Shown here piece by piece: positions 57,957-64,000 of a stretch of DNA of 64,000 nucleotides. This DNA comes from Lepisosteus oculatus. Taxonomy: Eukaryota; Chordata; Actinopteri; Semionotiformes; Lepisosteidae. A program made the translations under genes and the position numbers. Each line of letters begins with the position of its first letter. Position 1 is the first letter of the stretch. Location of the stretch: assembly GCF_040954835.1 (NCBI RefSeq), contig NC_090703.1, positions 21,341,444 to 21,405,443 of the forward strand. Reading direction: 5' to 3'. Below the pieces are notes generated by a model that saw nothing but the letters and a program-made list of their open reading frames with translations, did not search any database and was not told where the DNA came from.

Positions 57957-58786
57957 TGGGTTTCCCAGCATTCCGAGGGAATTTCCCAACCGCTAATGCG
58001 TCTACAGTGACCAATTTGTACTGTAAATTTCACTAATCTAATGGTTTAGACAGTACAGTACAGTTATAGACTGTAAGAATTGGGGATTTCTAAGATCTTA
58101 ATGATGGAAATCATCACTTTTTCACTGAAGAAGAGCTAATCTCCCACCAATTTACCACCAATACATGTAGGGGGTGGATGATTGTAAGGGGTCAAGAAAC
58201 ACAAGTTTCTTGTGTAAATTAAGGTAGAACAAATTCAAATGGGTCTTAATCTTTAATGCCCTATTCTAGGCAGAAGAGAGTCACCAACTGATACCTTAAA
58301 TTCTCATGGGAGTATAAACCAGACCACAGGTTACATAAAAAATACCCAAGAGTGGTTAAAATAATAGGAGGTCTTGTGACCACATCCAGCTTCAATGTGG
58401 CAAAGGTACTGGCATAAAATTGAAATGGGGACATCTATCGTTCTTGTGTGTAATACTGCCATAATTTGAGAATTGTGCATTCGGAGAAGACTGCCTTTTC
58501 AGGCATAAAAAGTTCCTAAACTGTCTTTCAGACATTATAGGTAGATGTGAATTTAGATGCTTATGCTTAATATTTTTACAGTAGTTTGGGGAAGGGGGGC
58601 AGGGGAGTTGAGAACATTCCAGATTTTTGTCATTCCAGATTATGCTGAACTGAATTGGACTCTGGGAATGAATTAATCATGACGCATTATTATATGCTAA
58701 AATCACTGAATAAAACTTGTAGAGAAAAATAATGGTCAAAGCAGTTGTGTGAGCATTATTATTCATTTAGAAAAATTCATCTGTAA
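57957..58786. other. intergenic, nothing recognised
   Basis: AT-rich DNA without exon signals. Confidence 0.45.
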
Positions 58787-59100
58787 ATCCATTTTCTAAC
58801 CACTTTATCCAATTCAGGGTTGTAGGGCAATTGGAACCTATCTTGACAAGCAACAGGCACAAGACCGGGTACACCCTGAACAGCCATCGCAGGGCACACA
58901 CAGAAACAGACTTGCACACACTCACAGCAGGGCCAATTTTCCCAGAAGCCATTGTATCTACTAGTATGTCTTTGGACTATAAGAGGAAACCAGAGCACCC
59001 TGAGGAAACCCACTCAAACATGTGAACATACAAACTCCCCTCAAAGAGCAGCCAAAGAACTGAACCCAGGGCCCCAGCGCAGCAAAGCACCATGCCATAC
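58787..59100 (-). repeat. V-SINE, nearly complete
   Basis: Antisense from the tail ('ccattttctaaccacttta', 'tccaattcagggttgtaggg') through 'tctttggactataagaggaa' to the tRNA-like head ('ctgaacccagggccccagcg'). Confidence 0.8.
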
Positions 59101-61260
59101 CATTGCCATACCAACACCATTGAAAAATATAAACAAATACGACTTATTCTAGAACATGTTTTGTCCTCCTGAACACTACATACAGAGTATTACTCTGTGT
59201 AAGTACATCTGAAGGAAAAATAATGTATTGGTCAACCTGTAGGTGACACTCTTCCTTCTGGAAGAATTTTCAAGCTGATACCTCTTATAGTGAGTTGATA
59301 CACTCTTGCCACAAGGAGTGCTGTGCTTTGGATGAGATGTAAACTTAGGCCTGGACTCTTGGTCATTAAAAATCATATGGACCCTTGAAAAGACTTTGGG
59401 TTTAACACTGGCATTTTAGCTAAATTTCACTTTAGCCTTTTACCATAGGGCTTGCCTCAAGTTTGTCCTTAGTTTAACTGCTGAAGTCATTAATCACTTT
59501 TCCACCTGTTTTGCTGTGTTTGACCCAGGTGGAACTTCACTTTATAAGTGAACGGCTTTGGGACACTTCTGAATGACAAATGTTTTATAAATACGATGAT
59601 AATGAACTAATTAAGGGTAAATATGTCTATTTTTTTAAATGGATCCCTATATGTGTTTGGTATGCACAAACAGTTTAATACTCGGATACATTGCATGGGT
59701 ATTGACACCCAGATCTGAAACTGAATAGGGTAGGCCACTGCATCAGCTTGCTGACACGAAAAGAAAAACACTTGATGTTGCTTTTAAAATACCAAAAGTC
59801 CAATAATGCTGTGCGCATGTTGTTTAAAGAACAACAGTAGTGTGATAATAATCTCAAGAACTTGGTAGGTTCAGCAGGAAATTCAGTGTGTTAGTGTTAT
59901 GCACAAAGGCCAGTAATGGATTAAGTTAGTAAAGGTGATACAGTGTTGCAGTCCCCACTCATTGTTTCCACCCATGACAGAAACATCACCAGATCACAGA
60001 GGGCCTCATTTCAGTGCTGGAGCTCTGGTCAGGAAGGGGAGATATAGGCCTCAGCCAGGAAGACCAAGCAATAGAAACTCGGGGAGATCAGAGACCGGGG
60101 GGAGACTCTACAGAGAGCAGAGGAAAGCTCAGAAATCATCTTCCAGGGTTGCTGGAGCATAATGGGACATATTCTTTGGGATTGGCGGAGTTGAAGGACT
60201 TTGGGAATTTCGTCCTATTCTCCGGTGTGATGGAAGGAGGCAGCCCATGATACTGGACGACACTTATACATGAGAGTGGGGCTCTTGGACTTTCTTTTTC
60301 ACTGCTGGGACTTTTCTTTGGGTTACTGGGGTCTATGAATCTCATTTGTATTGAGTGTGAATGTATATTTCTAGCAGACGCTTCTGTGTCCATGCATTCT
60401 GTCTCTGGTCAGATAGTGATGTATTGTAAATGTTAGAAAAATAAAAAGGGCAATTATACAATTACGTAGCACTAATAACTTGTGCTGGACTGTGGGTACA
60501 GACGTGGTTCTAGAAGATACAAAGAACCTGTTGCTGGGGGAAAAGTGTCCTGGCACCGTTAAAATTTCTAGGTGGTGTATTCGGCTATAAATTAAATTAT
60601 CCTGCATGTTGGGGTCACTACCTGTGATAAATACTCAATGCTGGTCCTTCTAATAAGTGTAGTTCCACATGAAACAGAATTATCTTTTATATCTGTTCAG
60701 GAGATTGCTCAATTCAATACACTTACTTCAGTGGTCAGCGGTGAGCTAATTTCATTGAATGCAATACACTTTATATTCTGAAGTACAGTGAAAAAAATGG
60801 AAGTACAGTTCAACTGTTTGTACAACGGTGTCTGTAAGACAAGCTCATCCTTGGGCAAATATTAATGTTAATTGTGTTACCCAATACACAGAGGATGTTT
60901 TCAGGAAACATTGCTTTAAATTCAGAAAGAAATAAGGGGATGAAGATAACCTTTGAAGGCGTTTATATTGCTTTGGCGAAATAAAAACGGGCAGAAAGCC
61001 ACTCAAAGTTCACATGAGCTTGGCTCATGGAGGTCCCTAGGTGTACTTAAACAGGATAAGAGTGCCACTGGTGAAAACGCCAAAAACGTTTATTTTGCAA
61101 ATAGTTTTTTGTAAAACGTACGCGAGTAAAAGGTTACATGTTGTACCACTAAATCAGTTAATCACACTGAACCATATTCCAGCGAAATAGAAATTGGGGA
61201 AATACATGGGAAATACCCCATGCGCCTCCAGGTACCTTTAATTTAACAAATAGGCCCCGT
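59101..61260. other. intergenic; possible LTR-like stretch near 59944-60610
   Basis: Within this region 59944-60610 is richer in G+C than its flanks, has an AATAAA near 60441, and ends CCTGCA before TGTTGGGGTCAC, which could be a primer-binding-like start. No target duplication is convincing, so I do not call an element. The rest shows nothing. Confidence 0.25.
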
Positions 61261-61655
61261 TTTAACAACCCCGACAAGGAGCGTTAAAAGCAACGGTAGC
61301 CATATGTTATGTCCCCAGCTGGGGGCAACAACACGTACAACCGCATGCTCTCTGTTAGCATTTGTTAATGCCCACAAAATGCACCGTCCCCCCCAACCCA
61401 CTCACGATAGTAACGAAACGGGTACTGGGCTTTGAGGCGGACTGTGTATCCAAATTTATGCGGGTCCCCGGGGCTGCATTAATTCTACGTGATACCCGGA
61501 CTGATTTAGTAATATGTGTACTGTCGCTTTAAATACCCCTGCCTGGTGCGCTCTCCATTGATCAATCCACCATTTTCCAACACTAAACAGCAGCAGCAGA
61601 GACCGTAGCGACGGAGAGATACCCCTACCTGGAGACACCAGGACCCGGGGCAGAC
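61261..61655 (+). promoter_or_regulatory. mta1: mta1 promoter and 5' UTR
   Basis: The G+C and CpG content rises here compared with the flanks. There is a TTTAAATA near 61530 and a palindromic ATTGATCAAT near 61557, followed by a purine-rich leader with AGCAGCAGCAGAG before the ATG. The start site is not determined. Confidence 0.5.
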
Positions 61656-61683
61656 ATGGCTGCGAATATGTACCGGGTCGGAG
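61656..61683 (+). CDS. mta1: mta1 exon 1, coding part (metastasis-associated protein)
   Basis: ATG at 61656 opens MAANMYRVG plus one base, followed by a donor (G|GTAGGAG at 61684). This is the invariant start of MTA1, MTA2 and MTA3, in which the next residues DYVYFEN begin the BAH domain; the split base G fits the Asp codon. The nine residues cannot tell the paralogues apart. I choose mta1 because crip2 lies on the other side of the window and human MTA1 and CRIP2 are neighbours. Known of the family: MTA proteins scaffold histone deacetylases in the NuRD chromatin-remodelling complex in the nucleus. Confidence 0.8.
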
Positions 61684-64000
61684 GTAGGAGAAGATAGTTT
61701 TTGTGTCGTACACGCATATACATGTATTCTGCACGGCGTGGACTGCTTCTGCACACTCGCAGTCTTCCTCTTTTATTTCTTGTGAAGTGTGCGGCTCCAG
61801 TGAGGATGATGAGGGTGACTGAGGAGGATGAGGATGGTGGTAACTGGGACCTCCGGGTTTCTCTATTGTGAAATGTTTCACGAACGATCGACCAAACCGA
61901 AGTCCGTGTAGGCTTTTGTAAAGGCACATTCACACTCTTCTTGCGTGTAAAGTTTAGTTTGATTGTTGTTTCACGGATATCTTCTTTTTAAGCGAGGCTT
62001 ACTTGTGCCATCGCATGGTTTTTAATTTTTTTCAAAAGTGAATCTCCTGTCTCGTCTTAGCCTGTAAGGCTTTTCGGGTGGTGCTCTCTCTTCAACAAGA
62101 AAGTCGAAGGGCAGTCATACATGGTTGAGGTTCGTGTTTTGGGACTTACTTGTGAAGGACAACACACACTATTTACTGTATTTTAAAAGTTTTTTTTTCT
62201 GCCTTCCTCTCACTTCGCTCCCAACCCCCACCCACCGCCAATAGAAATGAATGGAGGGAGAAATTGAAACATAAATATTGAATCTTTGAAAATAATCCAC
62301 ATATATAGCACTAATCATATTGTGAAGACTTTTATTTTAATTCCATCTGCATTTTTTTCTACCTGTTAGGAGCTTCCCCGTTATGAGCTCGAATTTGTCG
62401 TTTCGTTTTCTCTTCACTGGGGGGCTTAGACTTTGGAGTTCGGGGTACTTTTTAAAATTTGCTCTTGAAATGTTTTTCACATTATTATATAGTTACTCTG
62501 CTGCAACCATTTGTTGTCCCGCAGAACTATTTTCTTAATGCCCTAACATCGCTATTAAATATCACGGTGTACTTAGTGTAATTTTATTTTTGACTGAAAG
62601 TGAATTTGATTATTTTTACTCAAGCTCTGAATTTGGCGGTGCGAAGAGTTCGGGTGGTTTTCAGGCTTAGGCTGTATTTTTATTTTCTGGGGGAACGGTG
62701 GTGGGGGTCTTTATTGTTGCCCTTAAAAAACTCTGCAACCTTTAGATTTTAAATTGTACCAAAACATGAAAATACAGTGCTCCTGGCAAGATGTTTGGGA
62801 GTGCTGCCTTCTGAGTCTGTTTTGAACCGTGCTGAAGAACTGAAAAACTGAACAGAGTTACAAACTGACTTATTAGATACATTTATATACCCTCCTTCTT
62901 TTTTCAACATGAGGGACTATTGATGACCATAAAGAGTGCAACTTTGCAATTCACTACAGCTACTGTAATGCCTGGCCGTCAAGTCCTGATCGTGGGTGGG
63001 CCGGTGTGTCTGCTGCTGTGCATTCCAGCTCTACTCTTGATAAGCTGTACCATCTGGTTACTGGTTTAACTGGACCATTTAACAGCTTCTGCCAGCTAAG
63101 AGACATTGAAAAACACTATGGACTATGCAGGCCGTCTGGGACCAGGACGGGACAGTCCTGCTGTATCATGCTGAACAGTAGGTCATTTTGACAGGCTTTA
63201 ATTTGACCAAAAGCAGTAAGTAATAAGTTGTGAGGGTTAGTTCTGAAGAACAGGATGCCATGGTGAAAGCCAGCTTGCTTACTTGATACTCCATTTGCGT
63301 GTTATTGATTGGTTAGACTTTTTCCAGAAACCTCCCCCTAAATCCCTTGGTTCTGCAATCCCTGCAGAATTGAGCAGTTTCAGGGGATTGTTGGACAAGT
63401 CCTGAAAACCATGTGTGATTTTCAAGAAGACCGAAGTGTGTCATCCTCCAGTTGCACAGAAGTGAAGGATCACATCATTTTGAGATCATGGTGCTTTGCT
63501 TAGGATGCTGTTGAATTGTGAAGTCTAGAGAGACTTGTGCTGGACTTGGGTGATATTACATTGGCTTTGGTGGTGCCAGCTTCCTAAGGGATACGTAGCT
63601 TAAATTGTAGCATTGGCTTCTGTAACATTTTTCCTCTTGTGCCAGCAGTTCTAGCAAAGTTAATAGAGTTATCCTGAGGTTGTCCCGGCTCCTGCTTGCA
63701 ATCAAAAGGCAAATATATGCAATCTCTCCTTGAAGGAGAGTTATGCATAGGATTATTTCAGGGTTTTGAGTATCTGATATAATATCTGTAGGAACAAAAA
63801 CTCGCTGCATTGAATTTATTCTTTCATTTGGAGATTTTGAATAATATGGGGTCACCTCATGGTCCTCTCTTTCAAAGACTAAAAAGGTTCCATTTCTTGA
63901 GCGTGCTGGTGTAGGATGTTCCCTTAAGCCTTGGAACGTATCTAGTTGCTCTTTTCTAGGTTGATTCCAGAGCATCAATGGCTTTTATGGTCTAAATCCA
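61684..64000 (+). other. mta1: mta1 intron 1 (5' part; continues beyond window)
   Basis: It starts with the donor GTAGGAG. No sequence encoding the next MTA segment (DYVYFEN...) is seen before the window ends, so the intron continues. The minus-strand frames at 61456-61933 (157 codons) and 63556-63978 (140 codons) have no recognisable content. Confidence 0.7.

Noticed and set aside
59944-60610. Second LTR relic with an AATAAA
   Set aside because: Ends are ambiguous and no target duplication can be shown; kept only as a remark in the intergenic entry.
61456-61929. 157-codon minus-strand frame at the mta1 start
   Set aside because: Opposite strand of the mta1 promoter, first exon and intron; explained by raised G+C content.

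Overview
The window is nuclear DNA of a bony vertebrate, most likely a ray-finned fish. Genes are sparse and split by introns with GT/AG boundaries. The intergenic DNA is AT-rich and full of V-SINE-type repeats with the conserved 'gttctcccc..gtgctcc..cccacagtccaaa' core, plus a 5S-rRNA-headed SINE, an L2-like LINE tail and LTR remnants. The species cannot be fixed from the sequence; a non-teleost or early-branching teleost is only a guess.

Layout. At the left edge is the first coding exon of crip2 on the minus strand (2481-2523), with the start of intron 1 (1-2480) and its promoter. At the right edge is the first coding exon of an MTA-family gene on the plus strand (61656-61683), with its promoter and the start of intron 1. 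In human, MTA1 and CRIP2 are neighbours on 14q32.33, so the right-hand gene is most likely mta1. The two genes point away from each other across about 59 kb.

Between them, 17926-49258 is a direct tandem array of four units of about 7.8-8.0 kb. Each unit carries one copy of a gene encoding a ZC2HC1C-type C2HC zinc-finger protein, with a non-coding first exon, a large coding exon, and a solo LTR directly after the stop codon. Copies 1-3 keep a long open frame (419 codons from the likely start) but share a deletion of about 870 bp that removes both zinc-finger segments and replaces the C-terminus with a 20-residue out-of-frame tail. Copy 4 is the only one with both zinc fingers and the last intron, but it has an early nonsense codon (codon 21, CGA to TGA) and a 7-bp frameshift. 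No copy in the window is a complete conventional gene.

The array records its own history. Each internal junction contains the same 28 bp, an inverted copy of the sequence just beyond copy 4, which is the mark of a template-switching origin. Copy 2 is a mosaic: its 5' part matches copy 3 and its 3' part matches copy 1, with the switch inside the coding exon. This is what one unequal crossover between copies 1 and 3 would make. Copy 4 has two private changes: a 530-bp miniature LTR element (two 234-bp LTRs around 62 bp) whose LTRs hold tRNA-like A and B boxes, and a 1.1-kb deletion.

The rest (2.8-17.9 kb and 49.3-61.2 kb) shows no convincing exons. It contains SINE fragments, one clean solo LTR with a perfect 5-bp target duplication (15578-16052), a possible LTR relic (5093-5914) and a few hairpins.
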